Program-made: the position numbers and the translations under genes | The notes under the pieces: model-generated | Databases searched by the model: none | Told to the model about the DNA's origin: nothing | What the model saw: the letters and a program-made list of their open reading frames with translations, nothing else | Assembly: GCA_029204045.2 (NCBI GenBank) | Contig: CM055077.1 | Location: 15,886,584 to 15,950,583 of the forward strand | Direction: 5' to 3' | Length of the DNA: 64,000 nucleotides | Source of the DNA: Tillandsia leiboldiana | Taxonomy: Eukaryota > Streptophyta > Magnoliopsida > Poales > Bromeliaceae | Shown: piece by piece, positions 32,070 through 43,398 of the stretch | Layout: each line of letters opens with the position of its first letter | Numbering within the stretch: the first letter of the stretch is position 1

Positions 32070-32745
32070 CTGTGAAAACCAACTCAAGAACACAAAAATT
32101 CTTAGTTTTCAAAAATTGAAATAAATTGTATCCAAAGAATCATTATCATGTAGAGAGACTAAGAATCAAATTAGTTTTGCAAAAGGATTTTTAAAAATAG
32201 ATCAATTGCATGATTTTCGAAAATCCTTATTATATGCCCTAAAACCGAAATTTTAGAAATCGAAGCCTAAAAATCCGTTAATCAGGAGAATACCTAGCAT
32301 ATAATCAAAACTAATCTACCCAGAGTTCTTATTTCAAAAGAAATTTGATCAAAAACCATCCACAAACAAAGTTGATCCAAGAAATTCATCACGTTTGAGG
32401 AGGAAAAGAGAAAAACGGTGAAAAACCGAGATTTTGATCAATAAAACTTACTTGGAGTTGAAGAACCTGAGTTTGAAAGTTCCAGGAAGGATGAAATCTA
32501 GAGAGAGAGGCTCTGGAAACTTCGGAACAAAAGATTGGAGTAAAGAAATCAAAAACCCCTTTCGTTCCTTATAAAACCTAGCCGCGATCCGGATCAGTTC
32601 ATAACTGCGATCCGGATCGGCTACCCGCAGTAAGAAACTGCGTTCGGGATCCGGATCGGCAGATACAATCCGGATCGTCAGCCCGCAGAAGAATTCCTGC
32701 GTTCGGGATCCGGATCATCTAGCCCGATCCGGATCGGCCCCAACT
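32070..32745 (-). promoter_or_regulatory. ORF3 promoter and leader intron (element E)
   Basis: On the minus strand there are six CCGG sites (about 32585-32740), three in a CTGCGTTCGGG or CCCGCAG context, then CGCGGCTAGG and a TATA box (GTTTTATAAGG, 32567-32577). A leader exon ends at a GTAAGTTT donor (to 32451). The intron of 382 nt has its CACAG acceptor at 32070. The ORF3 ATG is 31 nt further on. Confidence 0.62.
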
Positions 32746-33677
32746 TTTTCTTTAGAAAATTTCAGAGAAATTCAGGAAAATCCAGAAAAAGATTGTAAGC
32801 ACAAATGTGTATCAACTTTAAACAAAAATCATCGTTTCATACAACAAGAATTAGATTATGCCAAGTCTATCAATAATATCCAAAAATGAAACGAAAATTT
32901 ACAAAAATTAAATCCCTTAAAGTTGAACACCTTCAATCACATCTAACTTGATCTTATGAGTAATGCCTTTATCAAATCATCAATTCAGTAAAGAAAATGA
33001 AATACAAAGATCAATAGATGTTTGAAATCCCAAATATAGTAGATAATATATCTAGACAATCTGTTGAAGAGAGTGGCTCTTTGAGCATCTTTCATTAAAA
33101 ACCCACCTTATACCAACCTTGAAATTTGACAGAGTCAAGTATTTCAACATGCATTTTACTTAATCAAAAATTTGAACAACCATGCTTGGTATACATGTGG
33201 TAGCTGCACACAATACTCGGACGACCGAGGTGGTAGCTCTTTCCTCCATGTGGTGGTAGTTTTCACACTCCTCATTGGGATGTAACTCTTTCCACATCTT
33301 TTGAGCATTTTACCTTTTCTATGACTCCCCCTCAATTGGCTATCAATTATTTAAGATATAAAGTATTCAACCAAATATTGATCTCGATTTCATACTCGAC
33401 TAAGCAGTCAAATAAGATAATGACTATACCAAGAGATCATAGAGAGAGAGAAATTGACTTTGATCACTTTAGAAGATGATTTAATTAACATAAATGATCA
33501 TTGCAACAGTGAAATATTATGATGGCAAAAGCATAATAAATTTCTAAATGTGCGAAAAGATGCAATTAAAGTCAATTATGATCTATGCTCAATTAATGTC
33601 CTATGTACAAACATAGATAATGAACAAAACAAAAACAAATACAAAACCTATCCTAAGCAAAGATTTCAAAAAGAAGA
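32746..33677 (-). other. Conserved pol-ORF3 spacer (element E)
   Basis: It holds the CTCGG-ACGA-CCGAG hairpin (33216-33229), the CTACCAC-type repeats and a polypurine run at about 33324-33333 (minus). The KFQGWYKVG frame seen in A and B ends early here after loss of one base. Confidence 0.55.
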
Positions 33678-35340
33678 TTATTTCAAAGAAAGCATCCCAA
33701 TTGCTTTTCGTAAATGAATAAAACGTTTTTGATCCAAAGGTTTTGTTAGAATGTCAGCTAATTGATCCTCAGTTGAAATATATGAAAGTTGAAGAGTATT
33801 TGATTCAACTAGCTCTCTAAGAAAATGATATCTAAGTTCAATATGTTTTGTTCTAGAGTGCAACACAGGGTTTTTAGAAATGTTAATAGCACTAGTGTTG
33901 TCACAAAGTATTGTTACCGAAGATGCTGAAATGCGGAAGTCGCTCAGTACGCTTTTCATCCAAATGAGTTGAGTTGAGCAACTTCCAGCTGAAACGTATT
34001 CCGCTTCGGCAGTCGAGAGTGCTATGCAGTTCTGCTTTTTACTATGCCATGCAACAAGGCAATGGCCAAGATAGAAGCATGCACCACTCGTGCTTTTCCG
34101 ATCATCCACTGATCCTGCCCAATCGGCATCTGAGTATCCAACAATATCCAAACTTGTTCCCATAGGATACCAAATTCCGAAATTAATTGATCCTTTGATA
34201 TACCGGATGATCCTTTTCACCGCTTTCAGGTGAACCTCCTTTGGTGCTGATTGATATCTCGCGCAAATCCCAACACCAAAAGATATATCCGGGCGACTAG
34301 CCGTGAGGTAAAGTAGACTTCCAATCATACTTCGATACAAATTCTCGTCTACATTCTCACTATGTGATTCACTTCCAAGTCCCTTGTGGCTAGTTCCCAT
34401 TGGAGTCGGAAAATCTTTACAATTTTCTAGATCAAACTTTTTGACCAACTCCATTGCATACTTGGATTGACTCAAGTGAATACCTTCATCATTTTGTTTA
34501 ATTTGCAATCCAAGAAAATAAGTCAATTCGCCCATCATGGACATCTCAAATTCGCTTTCCATGGTCTCCGCGAATTTAGAAGCATCATTATCTCTTGTTG
34601 CGCCAAATACTATGTCATCGACATATATCTGTGCTACAATGAAATTGTTTTGATAATGCTTCACAAAGAGAGTCCGATCAGCTCCCCCTCGAGTATAGCC
34701 CTTCTCCAAAAGGTGCTTTGTTAACCTTTCGTACCATGCTCGCGGTGCTTGTTTCAGACCGTAAAGAGCCTTTTTCAAACGAAAAACATGGTTAGGTTGT
34801 TTATGATCTACAAAACCTTTCGGTTGAGCCACATAAACTTCCTCATTTAAAAACCCATTTAGAAATGCGCTCTTAACGTCCATTTGAAATAATTTGATTT
34901 TAAAATGACAAGCAATAGCAAACAGTATACGAATGGACTCGAGTCTAGCTACAGGGGCGAATGTTTCGTCAAAGTCTATACCTTCTACTTGAGAGTAGCC
35001 TTGAGCAACTAATCGTGCCTTGTTCCTGATGATAGTACCATCCTCATTTTTCTTGTTCTTGAAGATCCATTTGGTACCTATCACATTGTGTTGCTTTGGA
35101 GGCTTCGTTAATTCCCAGACTTTGTTTCGCTCAAATTGATGGAGCTCTTCCTGCATTGCTTTAATCCAGTAGTCATCCTGAAGAGCTTCATCTATGTTCT
35201 TTGGTTCGATTAAAGATACGTAGCAAGCGAATCCACAAACCAACTGCCTCCGAGTTCTGACTCCTTCTTGTGGATCTCCAATAATATTCGATTCCGGATG
35301 ATCCTTGGAGATTCGTAACGTTTGTTGAAGCGGAGTACTC
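33678..35340 (-). pseudogene. Copia pol C-terminal part: RT and RNase H (element E)
   Basis: The frame is unbroken from the 35340 insertion edge to the stop at 33678. It covers the end of the IN/RT linker ([12 protein letters not shown]), RT ([34 protein letters not shown]) and RNase H ([28 protein letters not shown]). These domains look intact, but the coding sequence is separated from IN by the element at 35341-36721, so no full polyprotein can be made. Confidence 0.9.
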
Positions 35341-36721
35341 TGTCACGCCCCGAGTTTAAAAACCAGCGTCTAAATTTTTTTTTTTTTTTGAAATCAGAGT
35401 TTAAAACCGGCCAGGGCGCAACAGACCGCCACAAATATAGAAGAGTCCCAATCCCACTGGGGATTGAGCCCTTGGCGACCCTACGAAGCGGGGTAAAACC
35501 TCAGTTAAATAAATCTATGTGCTCAGAGAGGTATCATTTGATTAGCAGAACAAACAGGCTCACTAATCAACCATGAAAATGTCCGAGTAAAAGTATAAAT
35601 ACTAGAGGTGCTATGGACAATCATGTAAGGCAAAATAGAACAGATAACAGGCATAGATCAGGCAGATAGCAGATATAATATATCAAAGAAAGGCAGGCTC
35701 AAAGTAATCAAGTTAAACTACCAAAAACAGGGGTCCAACCAGTATCGCACCCCAGAGGGCCGAACTGATAAAACCCGGACCGAAGATAACCCACCTGTCA
35801 ATGCGCAGGCAATTAATCTGTAATCCACTCAGTTTCTGTTTGATAGGACAAAGGCACTGCTCTGCGAGGTTTGGACTTAAATCCAAGCTTCGTAGTGTCG
35901 CCTGAGTCTGTTCTTGTTTGATAGGACAAGGGCAATGCTCTTCGAGGTTTGGACTTTTCAAAACAGTTTTCTTAAAAATATGTGTTTAAGTTTTGTATCA
36001 TTTGGTTGGTTTGTGTGGTTGAGTTGAGTTTATCTGTGAGCTTCTGTTGAGAGATATTTGCCTTGATCTTGCATATGAGTTGACATTTATTGCTGAGTGT
36101 TCCTGCATGAGTGTTGAGATTCAGTTGGTTTTTGCCCTTGCATCCCAGTGGGGATTTCCCGGCTTGTTGCCGATTACCGGTCAGTGGACCGTGAGCTTGA
36201 GCATTTGCATATGATTCGCCCGCACCGTTGTACTTCACGAATATCAGCGGATTTGCTACCCGTAGCGATGTTCTTTACCGGTAAAGTGGTTAGCTGAGGC
36301 AACCCGTGACCCTAGTTTGGGGAATGTCAACCAGGTGGTGCCAAGAGGGCAGCCTCGCCTGAGGTCTTTGCGAAGACCAAAATGGTAGCTTGTGATTGGG
36401 TCTTTGCGTTTTCATCTATTTGATGCATGTGTTGATTCTTTGATTCTTTGATCTGGCTTCTAGTTATCTACTTCTTTTATGATTCTATGTGATGCCTCTG
36501 ATTATAGTTCCATTGTTATCTTGCTTAGTAGATGTACGTAGTTAGTACTCTGGTTGTATGCCAAGTGAGCCGTGCATATATAGAAAAGGGCTCAATCCCC
36601 AGTGGGATTGGGACTCTTCTATATTTGTGGCAGTCTGTTGCGCCCTAGCCGGTTTTAAACTCTGATTTCAAAAAAAAAAAAAAAAAATTTAGACGCTGGT
36701 TTTTAAACTCGGGGCGTGACA
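35341..36721. mobile_element. 1.38-kb inverted-repeat element inserted in E pol
   Basis: It starts TGTCACGCCCCGAG and ends CTCGGGGCGTGACA. Terminal inverted repeats of about 133-136 bp (35341-35473 and about 36586-36721) include a homopolymer run (T at left, A at right) and the block CCCAATCCCACTGGGGATTG. TACTC flanks both sides (35336-35340, 36722-36726), a 5-bp target duplication. The uninterrupted sequence is seen in element F near 48165-48175. The interior has no long ORF but carries two copies of a TTTGATAGGACAA(A/G)GGCA block. The superfamily is unclear: the TG...CA ends and 5-bp duplication resemble an LTR element, the long inverted repeats a foldback or MITE-like DNA transposon. Confidence 0.85.
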
Positions 36722-37622
36722 TACTCGGAGATATATGAGATGATTCCTGCACATCAGATAAACTAGAAGAACCATTAGATGCATCATTAATATTGGAAGT
36801 ATTATTATGAGAAGATGCACTAGCAGGAGAATCATCATCTAGAGAGATATCGAGGGTAGATTTTCCAGTTTCAAAGTGAAAAGCTTCATCTACTTTAACA
36901 TTTATAGATTCTACGATCGTCTTAGATTCAATGTTAAATACTCGATATGCTCTGCTATTCGTAGAATAACCCAGAAAGATCCCTTCATCACTTCGAGAGT
37001 CGAACTTTCCAAGATTTTCACGGTCACGTAAAATGTAACATCGACTCCCGAAGACACGAAAATATTTGATATTGGGTTTTCTACTAAACCACAGCTCATA
37101 TGGTGTATTTAAAGTTCCTGGGCGCAAGAAGACTCTATTAATGACATAGACAGCGGTGTTCACAGCTTCAGCCCAAAAATGTAGCGGCAAATTCCGGCTA
37201 TGAAGCATCATACGCGCCATCTCTTGAACAACCCTGTTCTTGCGCTCAACAACACCATTCTGCTGAGGTGTATAGGGTGCCGAGAATTCATGTTTGATTC
37301 CATTTGAAGTGCAAAAATCAATAAATTTTGAATTTATGAATTCTCCACCTCTATCACTTCTAACACGAATGATCTTTTCATTCTTTTCAATCATAATACG
37401 ATGGCAAATCTCATGAAAAGAGTCAAACGTATCAGCTTTCTCTTTCAAAAATGCTACCCATGAAAACCGAGAGAAATCATCAACCAATAAAAAGATGTAC
37501 CATTTACCTCCCAAAGATGGTTGACGGGTCGGCCCCATTAAGTCCATGTGCAAAAGTTCCAAGGGCCGTTTTGTACCAACGTGGTTCAAGTTCTTGTGTG
37601 CAGTCCTAGACTGTTTTCCCTT
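36722..37622 (-). pseudogene. Copia integrase part of pol (element E)
   Basis: On the minus strand the frame after the TAA at 37623-37625 goes through [16 protein letters not shown] core residues ([27 protein letters not shown]), and the acidic, serine-rich IN C-terminal tail ([10 protein letters not shown]), to the insertion at 36721. IN joins the cDNA to the host chromosome. The core looks intact, but the preceding stop and the following insertion break the polyprotein. Confidence 0.88.
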
Positions 37623-40180
37623 TTAGCAACCACCACACACAACGTTTTGTTTAAATAAAAACTTTGGAATCCCCTTGACCACGTCCTTGTTTGAAATTCT
37701 AGTAAGTTCCTTAAAATTTAAGTGACCTAGCCTTTCATGCCAAAGAGTTTCATTATTCAAAGCGGCTAAGTTACAATTTTCAGAAAATTTATTAGGAACA
37801 ACATAACAATTGTTTTCAGATCTAACCCCTTTTAGAAAGAAGACATGGTCCTTATCAGTTACAACGCATTCAACCGATGAAAAGTTAACTGAAAAACCAT
37901 TGTCGCAAAGTTGACTTATGCTTATGAGGTTAGTCTTAAGGCCATCAACAAATAAGATGTTTTTCAAAATCGAGCCATCTGGAATAGCTACCGTCCCTTT
38001 TCCAACAATTTTGGAAGATCGACCGTCTCCGAAAACAACGTGTCCTCCGGAGATTTTCTCAAGACTTTGAAAACTATTTTTGTCACCGGTCATGTGACGG
38101 GAACACCCGCTATCCAGATACCAAGACAAACTATCATATGCATGCAAGGAAACATTGGAAACAAGACAAGGGAAAATTTCACCTTTGCGCACCCAAACCC
38201 TTTTGGAGTGTGTCGGTAATGGTCGAGAAGTTATATGCCTAGGTGAAGGCGTCTTGTTATAGCGATTGTTGTTCCTTGATGTAATCGTCTTGCGCGATGA
38301 ACTACCAAATCTCTTTTCATTTGAAAAGTTTTGCTTTGATTTTCGGGGAGGAGCCGTTTTGGTAGTTGTTGCAAGAGGTCTTTGAGATGAGCGTTCGACT
38401 CCCGTCTTGCAATATCTTCTTATGTGCCCTGAAACACCACAACGAAAACATACCTTAGATCTTGACGATCCCAAAGAGGATGAAGTAGGTTTGTTGTCGT
38501 TGTTTGTCTTGAATTCCGGTGTCGGAGGAGGAGATACCGACTGAGGCACAAAAACTGTCTCACTCGAACTTGGACTGTTTCCAGTTTGAGTGTATCCGAG
38601 GCCGAACCTATTTGATTGACCAAGACCAAGAAGTCTATCCAACTTACTCCTTCCTGAAGAGAATCGCTGTAAGTCATTCTTGAGTTGGAAAATGGTCTTT
38701 GTCATTTCCAGGTTATCCTGTCGAGCCTCGTTGTAGAGCTTTGAGAAGTGATTCGCGTTATCCACCAGATTTGTATGTTCCTTCTCAAGTTGCTCATTGG
38801 ACTCTTGAAGGGAAGCATTTTTTTTATCAGGTTTTCCCTTTCCACTTCAAGAGCGTTTGAGAGAGAAGTCGCTCTTTTTGCTTCTTCTTCGAGATCATGC
38901 ACTCTCCCTCTCAAACTCTTGTTTTGCTTAGACACTTTCTTTGAGTCCCTCAAAAGTCTGTGGTAGGCTAGAGCAAAATCTTCACCTTCCGAATCATCCG
39001 ATTCGTTGTCCGTTGCGTTCTTTTCAACAGTGGAGTTGGACAACGACTCAGATGTACTTGCCATAAAGCACATGAAGGGTGAAGATACGGACGCGTGGAA
39101 TGCGGTGGAGCTCTTTTCTTCATCACTCGAAGACGACTCATTTGACGTTGAGTTGTCATCCCAAGTGACGACTTGCATCGCCTTCTTCTTTGCCGGATAC
39201 TTGTTAGGACATTCCGTTGCAATGTGGCCGTAGCCTCGACATTTGAAGCATTGTAGTTGTCCTTCTGAGCTTTTCTTATCCTTTGAGAAGTTCTCTTGCT
39301 TTCTTGACTTGTATCCTAAAGTACCCTTGCCTTTGTTCGACTTTCCGAAGGATGGAGATTTGCTTGAATTACCCCTTCGAAAGTTGCGGCGAAACTTCCT
39401 TGTCAAGAGAGCGAGCTGCTTCTCAAATTCCTCCATAGAAAGGTTCTCGTCATCGTCTGAGGAGGATGTATCCGCGTCTTCTTCCTTAGTTGTTTTCAAC
39501 GCATAACCTGAAGACTTAGAAGTGGATGCCTTTCCAGAAGAATTGTTAGTAGTAAATGTCATTTCATAAGTTTGTAATGAACCAACTAATTCTTCTACAC
39601 GTATTTCGTCCGGGTGTTTAATAGTTTCAATGGCAGTAACCTTTGGGCGAAATCATTCAGGAAGAGTTCTTAAGATTTTTCTTACAATCTTAAATTCTGA
39701 AATCTTCTCTCCCAGATTAGCACATGAGTTTACGATGTCTTGCAATCGTGTATAGTAGTCCGTGAAAGATTCATTTTCTGCCATTAAGATAGAGCCAAAC
39801 TTGCTCGTAAGCATTTGCAGTTTCTGAATCTTCACGAGGTTAGTTCCCTCATGTGTAACCTGAAGAACATCCCAGATTTCTTTCGCAGTCTCACATGCCG
39901 AGACGAGAGAGAATTCAGTTTGAGATAATGCATTAAAAATAGCATTAATTCCCTTGCCATTGTAAGAAGATGAATCTAACTCTTCCTTGGTCCATTTCGA
40001 CCTAGGTTTTAAGGTGCGAACATCACCATTAAATTCAGTTGGATTAGACCATCCTAATTCAATTGATTGCCACACCCGTTCGTCGATGGAAATTAAAAAG
40101 GCTTTCATCCGTACTTTCCAGTACGCATAATTAGTTCCATCGAAGAATGGGGGTCGGTTGATGTTTCCACCTTCAACCAT
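37623..40180 (-). pseudogene. Copia gag-PR with two stops and a frameshift (element E)
   Basis: It starts at [15 protein letters not shown] (40180). A TGA at 39653-39655 replaces arginine in LPERFR (CGA to TGA). A homopolymer change near 38817-38824 shifts the frame in the coiled coil. The frame then continues through the second knuckle CFRCGVSGHIRRYC, PR (DSGCSRHM) and the IN zinc-binding region (ERLGHLNF, CGGC), to a TAA at 37623-37625, where F has glutamine (CAA to TAA). Both stops are C-to-T changes. Gag, PR and IN cannot be made as one product. Confidence 0.9.
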
Positions 40181-40199
40181 TGTTTACAACCCTATTCCC

Positions 40200-40211
40200 G
40201 CTCTGATACCA
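40200..40211 (-). promoter_or_regulatory. Primer-binding site of element E
   Basis: On the minus strand it reads TGGTATCAGAGC, a full 12-base match to the complement of the initiator tRNA-Met 3' end, two bases from the 5' LTR. Confidence 0.9.
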
Positions 40212-40213
40212 CT

Positions 40214-41556
40214 TGTTGGGTTATATGTAATACGGATCTAAATAGGGGAAAAAACACCTAGAGGGGGGTGAATAGGTGTAAACGTATAAACACTCAAAAA
40301 ATCGTTGCGATAAAACCCAATGCGGAAATAAAAATAATACGCAAGATTTTTACGTGGAAAACTCCATCACCGGAGTAAAAAACCACGGGACCGATAACAC
40401 GGCAGAAATCCACTAGAATTAAAACACATACAAGGTGATTTACCGTACACACTTACGACTCAACCTTTTCATACGCTCCTAGAGGATCTTCTCCGCTCGC
40501 TCCGCGACGCTTCTCGAATCCACGATCTGCGCCCAACGCCGAATCCACGGCGTCCAACGTCGAATCCACGACGTCCGACCGAATCCACGGTCTTCACCCA
40601 ATAGCACCCTTCGAATCCACGAACGTGCCTCGCTCCGAATCCACGAGAGCGGTTGAACCTTGAATCCACAAGGACACGCGAATCCACGCGCCGATTTTTG
40701 GGGTAAATCGTTGTTTTGGGTGGTGATGATCCGCCGAATACTTAGATCAAAGATAGATCGGAAATACCATCTAAGTATTCATTAGTTTGATTCAACTCGA
40801 GATGTGAGTATGAAAACCTAGAATCAAACTAATCAATATAGATGAAGAAACATAGAGTATTCTCTAATGATTTCCTTTCTTCTCTATATGTGGATCTATA
40901 GCCGTATAAAATGGTATATGAAAATGACGGCTATAGACTCTGTGGATTCACCCTAGAAAAAGAGTCATAGGGTGTATTTATAGGTTAGAAACCCTAGGAA
41001 GGAGATAAGAATCAAAAACCTAACATTTCTGGAAATTTTACGGACGGCGATCCGGATCGGACTAGCTAGGATCCGGATCGTCGTAACGAGACAGCCAGTT
41101 CCAGAAAAACAAAGGTTCGGGATCCGGATCGAAGTGCACGATCCGGATCGTTCATACAGTTTACCAAACATCAACGTTCGGGATCCGGATTGCGAAGCAT
41201 GATCCGGATCGTTCAAGGAAAATGGTAAACTCACTGTTCGGGATCCGGATCAAGAGACTACGATCCGGATTGAACTGATGTATGAACGAACCACCTTCGG
41301 GATCCGGATCGAACAACCTGATCCGGATCCTGAACATGTCCCAAGTCCAGTTTTTGATTTTTATGCAATGAAAGATTCTTCCAAGTGTTTCTACACTACA
41401 AGAAGTATTCGGATCACACAAAATATTTAGTTAAACATACCTGATCCTTTTGAATTCTTCTTTCTTGAGATTGAGTTAAATGATCCAACTTTCTTCACCT
41501 TCAATCTTCAAGACTTGAGACTTTCACGAAACTACGCCAACTCAAATTCCGTAACA
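40214..41556 (-). repeat. 5' LTR of copia element E
   Basis: Partner of 29313-30655. The TATA box is at 40975-40982 (TATAAATA on the minus strand), and about ten CCGG sites lie at 41047-41330. The hairpin arms are at 40736-40747/40769-40780 and 40781-40793/40821-40833. The GTGGATTCG-type array lies at about 40510-40690. Confidence 0.95.
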
Positions 41557-41561
41557 CGCCC

Positions 41562-42589
41562 AACGCCGAATCCACGGCGTCCAACGTCGAATCCACGACG
41601 TCCGACCGAATCCACGGTCTTCACCCAATAGCACCCTTCGAATCCACGAACGTGCCTCGCTCCGAATCCACGAGAGCGGTTGAACCTTGAATCCACAAGG
41701 ACACGCGAATCCACGCGCCGATTTTTGGGGTAAATCATTGTTTTTGGGTGGTGATGATCCGCCGAATACTTAGATCAAAGATAGATCGGAAATACCATCT
41801 AAGTATTCATTAGTTTGATTCAACTCAAGATGTGAGTATGAAAACCTAGAATCAAACTAATCAATATAGATGAAGAAACATAGAGTATTCTCTAATGATT
41901 TCCTTTCTTCTCTATATGTGGATCTAGAGGCGTAAATATGAAAATGACGACTATTTTTATTTTCGGTCTCTTTTGGATTAACCCTAGAAGAAGAGTCATA
42001 GGGTCTATTTATAGGTTAGAAACCCTAGGAAGGAGATAAGAATCAAAAACCTAACATTTCTGGAGATTTTACGGACGGCGATCCGGATCGGATTAGCTGT
42101 GATCCGGATCGTCGTAACGAGTCAGGCAATTCCAGAAAAACTAAGGTTCGGGATCCGGATCGAAGTGCTTGATCCGGATCGTTCATACAGTTCACCAAAC
42201 ATCAACGTTCGGGATCCGGATTGCGAAGCCTGATCCGGATCGTTCAAGGAAGATGGTAAACTCAGTGTTCGGGATCCGGATCAAGAGAGGCTACGATCCG
42301 GATTGAACTGGTGTATGAACGAACCACCTTCGGGATCCGGATCGAACAACCTGATCCGGATCCTGAACATGTCCCAAGTCCAGTTTTTGATTTTTATGCA
42401 ATGAAAGATTCTTCCAAGTGTTTCTACACTACAAGAAGTATTCGGATCACACAAAATCTTAGGTTAAACATACCTGATCCTTTTGAATTCTTCTTTCTTG
42501 AGATTGAGTTAAACGATCCAACTTTCTTCACCTTCAATCTTCAAGACTTGAGACTTTCACGAAACTACGCCAACTCAAATTCCGTAACA
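41562..42589 (-). repeat. 3' LTR of element F, inner part
   Basis: This continues the LTR begun at 28990-29312. With the duplication counted once it is about 1351 bp. It ends at TGTTACGGAATTTGAG (42589, minus), next to the polypurine tract at 42590-42601. Confidence 0.93.
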
Positions 42590-42601
42590 ATCTCCCCCTT
42601 T

Positions 42602-43398
42602 GGCGGTTTCGTGACAAAACACAGATCCACTAAAGAAAATTCAAAAAGATATTTTTGTTGCTATCACCATACAACAAAAATTTACAATGGAGATCCAAAA
42701 ATTTAAAAACATGAGATAAACTCCTAAAACAGACTCTAGACTTAGACATCTGTACTCTCTGCACAAAGAAATCATTCTTGACAAAAAGAGATCGTTAGAT
42801 ACCTCAAGAATATTTAGCATACAAAACCTAGTACAGAGATAGAGTTTATCTGATCATCATGACATTTGAGAATTCAGATATGTAAGAGAATCATAGTCAA
42901 AAACCAACATATCTTCTATGCAATTAAAAACCAAATGTCACAAAAAGTTAGTCCAACATCAACTTGTTAGTCATATTACATGCCCAAATAGTTAGTCGAA
43001 TAGTTAGTCGAGACATGCAAACAATCACAAGATAAAAACCAAAGTTGAAGTTGAAGTGATACTTACCTTGATGTATACAAAATCTTCATCATGAAGATTT
43101 TCCAACATCAACTTGATGTATACAAAATCTTCATCATCAAGATTTTCACAATCATTGTTCCAACATCAACTTGATGTATACAAAATCTTCATCATCAAGA
43201 TTTTCACAATCATTGTTCAAATCATTGTTCTAAACTCTCTCCCCCTTTTTGTCACAAACAAAGCCAAAGATTACAGAAGTGGAGAGAATGGTTAACAGTT
43301 CAAGTTGGAGAACTAAGGACTCAAATTAAAACTTAAAAACCTGCACAAAAGAAGGATTTAAACATATGCATAATAAACAGAAATTGGAAGGATACGGA
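42602..43398 (-). other. Non-coding 3' region of element F
   Basis: It contains an internal polypurine tract (about 43236-43250) and a tandem repeat of about 60 bp with the core CTTGATGTATACAAAATCTT, near 43070-43220 (about three copies), which E has only in part. No gene seen. Confidence 0.6.

Larger units (their letters stand above)
29313..41556 (-). mobile_element. Copia (Sirevirus-like) element E, complete, nested in F
   Basis: Two 1343-bp LTRs differ at only a few positions by eye (examples: CACGTACAAGG/CACATACAAGG, GCCAATTCC/GCCAGTTCC), so insertion was recent. The 5-bp target duplication CGCCC is perfect (29308-29312 and 41557-41561) and lies within F's LTR. All parts are present: gag, PR, IN, RT, RH, ORF3 cassette. 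Gag-pol is broken by two stops, one frameshift and a 1.38-kb insertion in pol. ORF3 is open. Confidence 0.95.
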
